Origin: Eubacterium sp.
Lineage (GTDB): Bacteria; Bacillota; Clostridia; Oscillospirales; Acutalibacteraceae
Length of the DNA stretch: 20,320 nucleotides
Direction: 5' to 3'
Assembly: GCA_014465955.1 (NCBI GenBank)
Contig: JACTVT010000044.1
Span: forward strand, 1-20,320
Numbering within the stretch: the stretch's first letter is position 1; each line of letters begins with the position of its first letter. The position numbers were made by a program, and so were the translations under genes. Under the pieces are notes generated by a model, which worked only from the letters and a program-made list of their open reading frames with translations, was not told the origin of the DNA and searched no databases. Below are positions 13,476 to 20,320 of this stretch, one piece after another.

Positions 13476-14316
13476 TATTGTTACCCCAGTTATCTATAAC
13501 GGAAATCAGCATATCGTATTCCTTGGTAGTAATATTGTCAGGCTTCATCATAAGTGCTCTTTTGGCAGCACTTTTTTCATTAACGGTCCACACTGATAAT
13601 TTATAACCGTTATTGTGAAGCACCTGTGACAGTGTAGCACCTGCATACTTATAATTACAGTTTACACCAACTGCACCTGTTTCTTCAAGTGTTTTTAAAA
13701 GTTTTTGCTGATAATCTTCGCCGAAAATCTTAATTCTTGACGGCTGGCAGTTAAGATAATAATCCATATCCCTGCAGTTTGACTGTTTAACATCATTCAC
13801 ATTGATTGCCTCAATACCTGTTAAAAACGCACGGTCAAGCAGATTATACTCCACAAGCAGGTCGTGAAGTGCGTTAAGCGTTCTCGTTTCCTTGATATCA
13901 AGATTAATCATAATATCGGTATTTTTCAGAAGTTCAAAAGCATCTTTGATTTCAACGCCGTTATTATTTGTAACAACAATATCGTGCGCCATAACGAGTG
14001 TGCCGTCAGGTCTTTGCCTTACATCAAATTCAAGCACGGCAACATTATTGCGGATTGCACTTTCAATAGATTCAATCGAGTTTTCAGCCGTATCAAAACT
14101 GCCTGTATGCGCAATAATTGTAAAATTCTCCACAAAAGTCAATTTCCTTTCATCATAACTTTTTGTGATTGCATAATTTGCAACACCGATAACCATAAGA
14201 ACAGAAACGATAAACGCAAACACCTGATAAGAAAAATGCTTTGCCCAGGTCGGTGTCATATTGCGCTTTAAAAACCGTTTGAATTTCTGCCATCGGGTCA
14301 GTTCATTTTTTGACAT
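13468..14316 (-). CDS. Membrane GDPD-like protein with altered catalytic HRG motif
   Basis: 282 residues: basic N-terminus 1-28, one membrane segment at about 30-48 (FAFIVSVLMVIGVANYAI), then a GDPD-like barrel. The motif usually HRG is H70-T71-G72 (IIAHTGSFDTAENS). E78-N79, E96-x-D98 and H111-D112 are kept, as is INLDIKE in place of the usual (I/V)E(I/L)K. The segment after HD, where GDPDs carry a small inserted domain, is only about 20 residues. Loss of the phosphate-binding Arg and the short insertion point to a changed substrate or lost activity. RBS GCAGGTG precedes ATG 14314-14316. First gene in the operon with the nitroreductase and the orthodox GDPD. Confidence 0.78.
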   Translation of the reverse strand: MSKNELTRWQKFKRFLKRNMTPTWAKHFSYQVFAFIVSVLMVIGVANYAITKSYDERKLTFVENFTIIAHTGSFDTAENSIESIESAIRNNVAVLEFDVRQRPDGTLVMAHDIVVTNNNGVEIKDAFELLKNTDIMINLDIKETRTLNALHDLLVEYNLLDRAFLTGIEAINVNDVKQSNCRDMDYYLNCQPSRIKIFGEDYQQKLLKTLEETGAVGVNCNYKYAGATLSQVLHNNGYKLSVWTVNEKSAAKRALMMKPDNITTKEYDMLISVIDNWGNNND

Positions 14317-14349
14317 TAAAACACCTGCCGTTAGGTTTGATTGATTTTA

Positions 14350-14461
14350 CGGGAGGGCACAAAGACCATTTGCGGGAGGGCACGGAGAATTTGCAATTCG
14401 GCAGACCCTTTTGTCTGCTACGCAGACATTTCCCCTAACAGGGGAATAACCTCCCCTACAA
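14350..14461. repeat. Composite hairpin repeat between the GDPD operon and guaB
   Basis: It begins with two copies of the GGGAGGGCAC unit (14350 and 14373) that also forms the array at the right edge of the window. It continues with GAATT/AATTC, GCAGAC/GTCTGC (14401-14418), an overlapping alternative GTCTGC/GCAGAC (14413-14427) and TCCCCT/AGGGGA (14431-14445), and ends CCTCCCCTACAA, the same end as the single hairpin at 16831-16856. The outer GGGAGG and CCTCCC arms could enclose the inner hairpins. No gene in it. Confidence 0.5.
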
Positions 14462-14470
14462 CGCCTGCCG

Positions 14471-14504
14471 AAAAAAACAAAAGGGAGTATTTTTGCATAC
14501 TCCC
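14471..14504 (-). terminator. Intrinsic terminator of guaB
   Basis: On minus GGGAGTAT-GCAAAA-ATACTCCC, an 8-bp perfect stem, followed by TTTTGTTTTTTT. It begins just after the guaB stop. Confidence 0.9.
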
Positions 14505-14512
14505 TCTCATAG

Positions 14513-15991
14513 TTAGTCTTGTCTGCTGCCCGAATAGTTAGGAGCCTCTTTTGTGATATATACATCGTGCGGATGGCTTTCAACAAGACCTGCACCTGTA
14601 ATTTTAATAAACTGAGCGTTGTGACGGAGTTCTTCAATAGTATGACAGCCTACATAGCCCATACCTGAACGAAGACCGCCCATCATCTGATAAACAGTGT
14701 CGCTGAGCGCTCCCTTATAAGGCACACGGCCCTCAACACCTTCGGGAACAAATTTCTTTGAACCTTTCTGGAAATATCTGTCTGCCGAGCCGTGGTTCAT
14801 AGCACCGAGCGAGCCCATGCCACGATAAACCTTAAACTGTCTGCCCTGCCAGATTTCCGTATCTCCCGGTGATTCCTCACAGCCTGCAACAAGTGAGCCG
14901 ACCATAACGACGCTGCCGCCTGCTGCAAGAGCCTTAACAATTTCACCTGAATACTTGATACCGCCGTCTGCGATAACAGGAACACCAAATTTATCTGCTC
15001 TTTCGGCTGAATCATAAATAGCGGTAATCTGCGGAACGCCGATACCTGCAACAACACGTGTTGTACAGATTGAGCCCGGTCCGATACCGATTTTAACTGC
15101 GTCTGCACCTGCCTTAATAAGTGCCTCGGTAGCATCGGCAGTAGCAACGTTGCCTGCGATAAGTGAAATTTCAGGGAATGCATTTTTAACTATTTCAACA
15201 TTTTTGATAATGTTCTTTGAATGACCGTGAGCAGAGTCAAGAACAAATGCGTCAACGCCTGCGTCTGCAAGTGCCTTTGCACGGTCAAGCACATCGGCAG
15301 TTACGCCCAGAGCAGCAGCACAAAGAAGTCTGTCATTCTTATCTCTTGCTGTATTCGGATACTTGACAGCCTTTTCAATATCCTTGATTGTAACAAGACC
15401 CGTAAGTTTGCCGTTATCATCAATAAGCGGTAATTTTTCAACCTTTGATGCCATAAGCACTTTTTTAGCGCCCTCAAGCGTTGTGCCTGCCTTAGCCGTT
15501 ACAAGTTTATCCTTCGGAGTCATAACCTCGGCAATTTTGACGTTGAAATCGCTCATAAAGCGAAGGTCACGGTTTGTTAAAATACCAACGAGTGTGCCGT
15601 CATCCTCACAAATCGGAACACCGCTGATTTTGTACTTACCCATAAGAGCATCTGCATCCTTAACAGTATGCATAGGTGAAAGGAAGAACGGATTTAAAAT
15701 TACACCGTTTTCGGATCTCTTAACCTTATCAACCTCTGTAGCCTGCTCTTCAATAGTCATATTCTTGTGGATAACACCGATACCGCCTTCACGTGCAATG
15801 GCAATAGCCATTCTTGATTCGGTAACAGTGTCCATAGCAGCAGTCATTAACGGAATATTAAGTGTAATATCCTTAGTAAGTTTTGTCTGAAGATTAACCA
15901 TATCGGGTGTAACATCTGACTCAGCAGGAATCAAAAGTACATCATCAAAGGTTAAACCCTCTTTAACAAATTTTGCGCCGTATTCGCTCAT
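14513..15991 (-). CDS. guaB: Inosine-5'-monophosphate dehydrogenase
   Basis: 492 residues, normal full length. GLTFDDVLLIP opens the barrel; a CBS pair occupies about 103-213; the active site is GIGPGSICTTRVVAGIG with catalytic C309, followed by ADGGIKYSGEIVKALAAG, and the flap near GMGSLGAMNHGSADRYF. It oxidises IMP to XMP with NAD+, the first committed step of GMP synthesis. Start ATG 15989-15991 has GGAGGGAG upstream. Monocistronic, with its own promoter candidate and terminator. The roughly 40-nt leader is too short for a purine riboswitch. Confidence 0.97.
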   Translation of the reverse strand: MSEYGAKFVKEGLTFDDVLLIPAESDVTPDMVNLQTKLTKDITLNIPLMTAAMDTVTESRMAIAIAREGGIGVIHKNMTIEEQATEVDKVKRSENGVILNPFFLSPMHTVKDADALMGKYKISGVPICEDDGTLVGILTNRDLRFMSDFNVKIAEVMTPKDKLVTAKAGTTLEGAKKVLMASKVEKLPLIDDNGKLTGLVTIKDIEKAVKYPNTARDKNDRLLCAAALGVTADVLDRAKALADAGVDAFVLDSAHGHSKNIIKNVEIVKNAFPEISLIAGNVATADATEALIKAGADAVKIGIGPGSICTTRVVAGIGVPQITAIYDSAERADKFGVPVIADGGIKYSGEIVKALAAGGSVVMVGSLVAGCEESPGDTEIWQGRQFKVYRGMGSLGAMNHGSADRYFQKGSKKFVPEGVEGRVPYKGALSDTVYQMMGGLRSGMGYVGCHTIEELRHNAQFIKITGAGLVESHPHDVYITKEAPNYSGSRQD

Positions 15992-16039
15992 TAAACTCCC
16001 TCCGTTTACAAAATCATTATATGTATTTATATTTTATCT

Positions 16040-16069
16040 ATAATAGCACAAATTACCATAACTATTCAA
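16040..16069 (-). promoter_or_regulatory. Candidate sigma-A promoter of guaB
   Basis: On minus TTGAAT (16069-16064) and TATTAT (16045-16040) with an 18-bp spacer. Transcription would start near 16033, about 40 nt before the start codon. Confidence 0.45.
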
Positions 16070-16097
16070 GTATAAATTTGCGCATAAATAAAATTTT

Positions 16098-16739
16098 TTA
16101 CTGTTTTTTTGCAACACCGTTCTTTTTGCAGAAATCCGCCATCAGGCATTCGTCACAAAGCGGTTTTCTTGCCGAGCAGATATCCCTGCCGAACAATACA
16201 ATGCGGTGGCAGAAATCAGAGCCTTCCTCAGGCGGAATAATCTTTTTAAGAGCAAATTCAATCTTTTTGGGGTCTTTTTCATTAACAAGACCGAGCCTGT
16301 TTGAAATTCTTATCATATGCGTATCAACAACAATACTTTCCTTGCCGTAAATATCGCCGACGATAAGATTTGCCGTTTTTCTGCCGACGCCGTTAAGCGT
16401 TATAAGGTCTTCAATATTATCGGGCACAACACCGCCGAAACGGTCTCTTACGCCCTTCGCCATATCAATAATGGAGATTGCCTTGCTTTTATAAAAGCCG
16501 CAACTATGAATAATGCGTTCAATATCGGCAACATCGGCGTTGCAATAATCATCAAGCGTTTTATATTTTTCAAAAAGAGCAGGCGTTACAAGATTAACAC
16601 GCGCATCGGTGCACTGCGCAGACAGTCTTACCGCCACGAGCAGTTCAAACGGATTTGACGCAGTGAGCGAGCAGATTGCCTCGGGGTAACGCTCTTTAAG
16701 GCGCTCCACTGCGAGTAAGGCTCTTTCTTTTTTAGTCAT
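16098..16739 (-). CDS. nth: Endonuclease III
   Basis: 213 residues, usual size. Base-excision repair DNA glycosylase/AP lyase for oxidised pyrimidines. Helix-hairpin-helix LNGVGRKTANLIVG with catalytic K121, D139 in VVDTH, and the C-terminal [4Fe-4S] cluster C188-x6-C195-x2-C198-x5-C204. LSAQCTDARVN matches the conserved LSAQ(A/T)TD region. Start ATG 16737-16739 with AAAAGGAGAA; the ORF extends 11 codons upstream into the Shine-Dalgarno. Separated from rarA by 160 nt filled with hairpin repeats. No clear terminator before guaB's promoter. Confidence 0.95.
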   Translation of the reverse strand: MTKKERALLAVERLKERYPEAICSLTASNPFELLVAVRLSAQCTDARVNLVTPALFEKYKTLDDYCNADVADIERIIHSCGFYKSKAISIIDMAKGVRDRFGGVVPDNIEDLITLNGVGRKTANLIVGDIYGKESIVVDTHMIRISNRLGLVNEKDPKKIEFALKKIIPPEEGSDFCHRIVLFGRDICSARKPLCDECLMADFCKKNGVAKKQ

Positions 16740-16763
16740 ATGTATTCTCCTTTTTCGGCAAGG

Positions 16764-16903
16764 TAAGGGCAAACGCCCTACAATAAAGATTTATATTACG
16801 GTGCGTCGGGGACGCCGCACCCTACGAAACGGGAGGGCACGTAGACCCTCCCCTACAAATAAACTTTAATGCATCGGGGCAATTCGCAAATTGCCAAACC
16901 TAC
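16764..16903 (-). repeat. Array of four GTAG-footed hairpins between rarA and nth
   Basis: Four different stem-loops in one direction, each ending in CCTAC on plus (GTAGG on minus): AGGGC/GCCCT (16766-16779), GGTGCG/CGCACC (16800-16821, almost identical to copy A), GGGAGGG/CCCTCCC (16831-16852) and GGCAATT/AATTGCC (16878-16895, with AAACCTAC). The last one supplies the TAG stop codon of rarA. No transposase is present in the window. Confidence 0.6.
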
Positions 16904-18165
16904 GATTTTTTAATTTTATCCCAATATTCCTTAAACTTCTGCTCGTTTTTATTTTCACCGGGCACATAATACTTTGCATTTTTAACAGCATCGGGCAGAT
17001 ACTGCTGCTTAACCCAATTATTCGGATAATTATGCGGATAAAGATAATTCTGCCCCTTAACCTCGGCATCTTCGCCGTCAAAATGCTTATTCTGCAGTTG
17101 GCGGGGAACAGGACCGTAATTGCCCTTTTTAACATCTGCCATTGCCATATCAATTGCCGCTTCGCCCGAATTGCTTTTCGGCGAGGTTGCAACAAGGATA
17201 ACTGCATCTGCAAGCGGAATCCTTGCTTCGGGAAGACCCACCATAAGTGCAATATCAACCGCCGATTTTACAATCGGGATAATCTGCGGATAGGCAAGCC
17301 CGACATCTTCGCAGGCACATACAACAAGACGGCGGCACGCTGACGGCAAATCGCCTGCCTCAAGCAATCTTGCAAGGTAATGAAGCGCCGCATCGGGGTC
17401 TGAGCCACGCATACTTTTCTGATAAGCAGAAATAATATCGTAATGCTCGTCACCCTCACGGTCATATTTAACTGCGCTTTTCTGCGTTAATTCAGCCGCA
17501 TTTTCAAGGGTTACAACACGTCTGCCGTCTTTTTCTTCGGCAGTAAAATAACAGTTTTCAACGCTATTGAGAGCCTTGCGGACATCGCCGCCGCAGCCAC
17601 GGGCAATTTTTGAAACAACGCCCTGCTCAATATCAAAAGCAATTCCGTTTTCTTCTTCAAGAAACTCAAATCCTCTGAGAACTGCCTTTTCAATCTCCTC
17701 ATTATCAACCGTTTTGAATTCAAACACCGTGCTTCGTGAAAGAATGGCAGGGTAAATATAAAAATACGGATTTTCAGTAGTAGATGCAATCAACGTAATT
17801 TTACCGTTTTCTATGTATTCAAGCAGGCTTTGCTGCTGACGTTTGTTGAAATACTGAATTTCATCAAGATAAAGCAGAACGCCGTTCTGAGTTTCAAATG
17901 TATCAAGTTCGGCAACAATATCCTTGATATCTTTTGTAGATGCATTTGTGCCGTTAAGCCGTCTTAAGGTTTTGTTTGTTCGCTTTGCAATGATTGATGC
18001 AACCGTCGTTTTGCCGACACCCGACGGACCGTAAAAAATAAGATTGGGAATATTGCCGCTTTCTATCATATTATAAAGCGGTTTGCCCTTTGAAAGCAGA
18101 TGTTTCTGCCCTACAACGTCATCAAGCGTACACGGTCTCATTCTTGCCGCCAAGGGATTATTCAT
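16900..18165 (-). CDS. rarA: Replication-associated recombination protein A (AAA+ ATPase)
   Basis: 421 residues. Opens with NPLAARMRPCTLDDVVGQ; Walker A GPSGVGKT at 46-53; Walker B LLYLDE at 97-102; sensor 1 STTENPYFYIYPAILSRS; the C-terminal region with DPDAALHYLARLLEAGDLPS and GLPEARIPLADAVILVA is typical of RarA/MgsA. It acts at stalled replication forks. Start ATG 18163-18165 has AAGGAGG upstream; the 10-codon longer reading includes that site. It overlaps the queH stop by 8 nt (ATGAATAA). Its stop TAG lies within a hairpin repeat, so the last codons may have been set by repeat insertion. Confidence 0.95.
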   Translation of the reverse strand: MNNPLAARMRPCTLDDVVGQKHLLSKGKPLYNMIESGNIPNLIFYGPSGVGKTTVASIIAKRTNKTLRRLNGTNASTKDIKDIVAELDTFETQNGVLLYLDEIQYFNKRQQQSLLEYIENGKITLIASTTENPYFYIYPAILSRSTVFEFKTVDNEEIEKAVLRGFEFLEEENGIAFDIEQGVVSKIARGCGGDVRKALNSVENCYFTAEEKDGRRVVTLENAAELTQKSAVKYDREGDEHYDIISAYQKSMRGSDPDAALHYLARLLEAGDLPSACRRLVVCACEDVGLAYPQIIPIVKSAVDIALMVGLPEARIPLADAVILVATSPKSNSGEAAIDMAMADVKKGNYGPVPRQLQNKHFDGEDAEVKGQNYLYPHNYPNNWVKQQYLPDAVKNAKYYVPGENKNEQKFKEYWDKIKKS

Positions 18166-18784
18166 CACAAGCCGCCTCCTTTTTTGAAAATACACAGCCG
18201 CAGAAATTCTGCCTGTAAAGATTGTATTCCTTTGAAAGTTCTATTGAACGCTTGTAGCCCTCTTTTTTCTTAAAATCTGACGGCAGCCATTTTACGCCGT
18301 ACTTTTTCTCGATTTCAAAGCCGATTTCATTTATCTTCTGCGAATTTTTAAGCGGACTGATTGAAAGCGTTGTGCAAAAATAATCAAAACCGAGTTTTTT
18401 TGCCTGCTTTGCCGTTTCTTCAAGGCGCAAGGCATAACATTTAAAACAGCGCTCACCGCCCTCGGGCACGTTTTCAAGCCCTTTTGCAATGCCCAGAAAA
18501 GCGTTGTAATCATACTCGCCCTCAATTATTTTAACATCATTTTCAAACGGCATTTCACTTATCAGTCTCTGAGCCTCGTAAAGACGTTTGTCAAACTCCG
18601 ACTTCGGCGAGATATTAGGGTTATAATAAAATAATGTTATATCAAAATATTTATTCAGATATTCAAGGCAGGCGCTTGAGCACGGCGCACAACACCCATG
18701 AAGTAAAAGAGAGGGCAGTTTCTGCTCTCTCTTATTACTTTCAATAATTTTTTCAGTTTCTTTGCTGTAATTAATTTTGTTCAT
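18158..18784 (-). CDS. queH: Epoxyqueuosine reductase QueH
   Basis: 208 residues of the former DUF208 family. Cys motifs are complete: LLHGCCAPC (C31, C32, C35), CFKC (C113, C116) and FCGC (C195, C197 in YRQNFCGCVFS), with FDYFCTTLSISPLKN between. QueH replaces the cobalamin enzyme QueG in the last step of queuosine synthesis on tRNA. The other queuosine genes are not in the window. It starts 3 nt after the M23 gene stop without a clear Shine-Dalgarno, so its translation is probably coupled to that gene. Confidence 0.93.
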   Translation of the reverse strand: MNKINYSKETEKIIESNKREQKLPSLLLHGCCAPCSSACLEYLNKYFDITLFYYNPNISPKSEFDKRLYEAQRLISEMPFENDVKIIEGEYDYNAFLGIAKGLENVPEGGERCFKCYALRLEETAKQAKKLGFDYFCTTLSISPLKNSQKINEIGFEIEKKYGVKWLPSDFKKKEGYKRSIELSKEYNLYRQNFCGCVFSKKEAACDE

Positions 18785-18787
18785 AAT

Positions 18788-20215
18788 TTACTTACTTAAA
18801 TAATTCTTTGGATTTACCCGTTCACCGTTAAATCTTACTTCAAAATGACAGTGCGGACCTGTGGAATTACCCGTTGAACCTGATTTTGCAATCTGCTGAC
18901 CCTTTGAAACACTTTGACCCGGTGACACAAGAAGTTGTGAATTATGACCGTAAAGCGTTACAACCGATCTGCCTTTAGAATCAGTGCCGTGATAAATCAT
19001 AACATAATAGCCGTAACTGTAATTCAGCCTTTCAACCTTAATTACAATACCATTCTGTGCAGCAACTACGTCAGAACCTTTAGGACATGGGAAATCAATG
19101 CCGCCGTGATACTTGCCGTTGTTATAATTCGGAAAACCTGCCGATATAGTATAATAACCGGGAATAGGGTATGTCATATTCAGAACGCCGTCTGAATTAT
19201 TGTAAAGTTCGTTGAAATTATATTCGGGCATTGTGTAATTATCCCTGTCACTCGTTGTGCCGAGCGTAACATCTTCAGGCTTGATAAGACCGTTGATAAC
19301 ACCCATAATTTCAGCCTCAACTGCATCAATAACAGACTTATCCTCGTTCATAAACTCGGTATACATTCCGTTCTTTGCCGTGAGTTCGGCAAAAAGCCTG
19401 TCACTTTCAGCCTTGTCATCAGACAGAATAATCTTTTTTCTTGCAATTTCCTGCTGTGCATAAGTCAGCGAAGTCTGCTTAGCAACAAGTTCATCTCTTT
19501 GTGCCGTAAGTTTTGCTTTAATATCATCAAGAGCAGTTTTTTTCTGACTTAAATCAGATTCCTGAATTAAAATCTGTGCTGTTTCTTCATTAATAGCCTC
19601 TAAAAGTTCGGCATCACTTTTTGAAACCGCCTTAATCATTTCGTAACGGGTAAGAAAACTTGAAATATCATCACATGTTAAAAGCGCTGTAATAATATTG
19701 AAATTGCCTGAAATATAAATCGCACGTGCACGAGCGCAATACGCATCATACTTCGCCTGAAATCTTTCGTTGAGTTCATCAAGTTTACTCTGTACCTTAT
19801 CAACTTCTGCCTGAAGAACATCGGCGTCAGCCTGATTTAAATCAATATTTTTCTGAAGTGCGTCAATATCCTCTTCATATGCAATAACCTGATTGTCAAG
19901 CAAAGTCAGTTCTTCGTTAAGGTAACCGATTTTTTCATCAAGCAAATTTATGTATTCCTCAGTATCCTTCGACTGCACGGCAAGCACAGCCAGTTTTTCC
20001 TCTGCCTGCTTTAAATTCTCTTCAATAAGGCGCTTTTGTTCTTCTAACTTTTTCTGCGCCTCTTCTTTCGCCTGCTCTGCCGAAGTTGTTGTTTCTGTCT
20101 GCGGTGCAGTTGTGGTTTCATCTGCAAAAACTCCGCCGCCTAATGAAAAAGAGGAAAGCACAGCCAAAACAGAAAAAATTACTGCCAGAAATTTTATTGA
20201 ATTTTTCTGTTTCAA
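18788..20215 (-). CDS. Secreted coiled-coil M23 peptidase (EnvC/CwlO-like murein hydrolase or activator)
   Basis: 475 residues starting at TTG 20213-20215, behind AGGGGTG. Signal peptide about 1-31 (FLAVIFSVLAVLSSFSLGGG, then VFA-DE). A Thr-rich linker (ETTTAPQTETTTS) leads into coiled coil from about 45 to 315, then the LytM domain from about 365: H370-x3-D374 (HGGID), H424 (YGHN), H455-x-H457 (PHCHFEV). All zinc and catalytic residues are present, so it should be an active endopeptidase rather than an inactive activator. The ORF runs 28 codons further upstream, but those codons (SRKGSLCPPAKGLCALP) are translated tandem repeat DNA. First gene of an apparent M23-queH-rarA group. Confidence 0.85.
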   Translation of the reverse strand: MKQKNSIKFLAVIFSVLAVLSSFSLGGGVFADETTTAPQTETTTSAEQAKEEAQKKLEEQKRLIEENLKQAEEKLAVLAVQSKDTEEYINLLDEKIGYLNEELTLLDNQVIAYEEDIDALQKNIDLNQADADVLQAEVDKVQSKLDELNERFQAKYDAYCARARAIYISGNFNIITALLTCDDISSFLTRYEMIKAVSKSDAELLEAINEETAQILIQESDLSQKKTALDDIKAKLTAQRDELVAKQTSLTYAQQEIARKKIILSDDKAESDRLFAELTAKNGMYTEFMNEDKSVIDAVEAEIMGVINGLIKPEDVTLGTTSDRDNYTMPEYNFNELYNNSDGVLNMTYPIPGYYTISAGFPNYNNGKYHGGIDFPCPKGSDVVAAQNGIVIKVERLNYSYGYYVMIYHGTDSKGRSVVTLYGHNSQLLVSPGQSVSKGQQIAKSGSTGNSTGPHCHFEVRFNGERVNPKNYLSK

Positions 20216-20242
20216 ATTCTCACCCCTGAATTTGTTATAATA

Positions 20243-20320
20243 CGGGAGGGCACAGAGACCCTTTGCGGGAGGGCACAGAGACCCTTTGCGGGAGGGCACA
20301 GAGACCCTTTGCGGGAGGGC
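20243..20320. repeat. 23-bp tandem repeat array at the window edge
   Basis: Three exact 23-bp units (20243-20265, 20266-20288, 20289-20311), each starting CGGGAGGGCACAGAGACC and ending CTTTG, plus 9 nt of a fourth; the array continues outside the window. The unit matches the left arm and loop of the hairpin at 16831-16852 but lacks its right arm. It begins 27 nt upstream of the M23 start codon, over the expected promoter region. Confidence 0.9.

Noticed and set aside
15992..16097. Purine riboswitch before guaB
   Set aside because: The predicted leader is only about 40 nt and shows no purine aptamer features.
20216..20299. 28-codon N-terminal extension of the M23 peptidase
   Set aside because: It is translated 23-bp tandem repeat and would bury the signal peptide; TTG 20215 with AGGGGTG upstream gives a proper signal peptide.

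Overview
The window reads as chromosomal DNA of a low-to-mid GC, endospore-forming Firmicute, most likely a gut clostridium of the Oscillospiraceae/Ruminococcaceae type. This rests on a full-length SpoVT, a BclA-like collagen spore-surface protein, an NfnAB pair, several ECF sigma factor/anti-sigma operons, QueH instead of QueG, and dense short stem-loop repeats between genes. No tRNA, rRNA, transposase, integrase or CRISPR array was found. The identification is inference from gene content, not from a marker gene.

Layout. 1-278: repeat-rich intergenic DNA with no convincing gene. 279-1467 (-): ECF sigma factor and a membrane anti-sigma-like protein, overlapping by 8 nt. 1619-3824 (-): nfnA-nfnB, electron-bifurcating ferredoxin:NADP oxidoreductase. 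3909-4568 (-): PHP-domain phosphoesterase. 4736-8007 (+): spoVT, then a family 2 glycosyltransferase behind a structured leader, then a collagen-like protein; this is the only rightward block and looks like a spore-surface module. 8221-9907 (-): a second ECF sigma/anti-sigma pair plus a small membrane protein. 10142-11279 (-): a soluble repeat (solenoid-like) protein overlapping a third, unrelated ECF-type sigma factor; this operon lies between two direct copies of a hairpin repeat. 11476-11769 (-): unknown small protein. 11825-14316 (-): operon of a GDPD-like protein with an altered catalytic motif, a nitroreductase, and an orthodox GDPD. 14513-15991 (-): guaB. 16098-20215 (-): a secreted coiled-coil M23 peptidase, queH, rarA and nth.

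How genes work together. The sigma/anti-sigma pairs form envelope-signal circuits. NfnAB balances NADH, NADPH and ferredoxin. GuaB (purines), QueH (tRNA modification), RarA and Nth (genome maintenance) are housekeeping. The glycosyltransferase probably modifies the Thr-rich collagen protein on the spore surface, by analogy with sgtA-bclA3 of Clostridioides difficile.

The most notable non-gene content is a family of small hairpins that, on the minus strand, begin with 5'-GTAG, as REP elements do. They occur singly, in arrays and as a 23-bp tandem array at the right edge. A second family (hairpins flanked by TGAAAT/ATTTCA) fills 160-278. The glycosyltransferase leader has a promoter, a terminator-like hairpin and an 11-bp stem that buries the Shine-Dalgarno and start codon.
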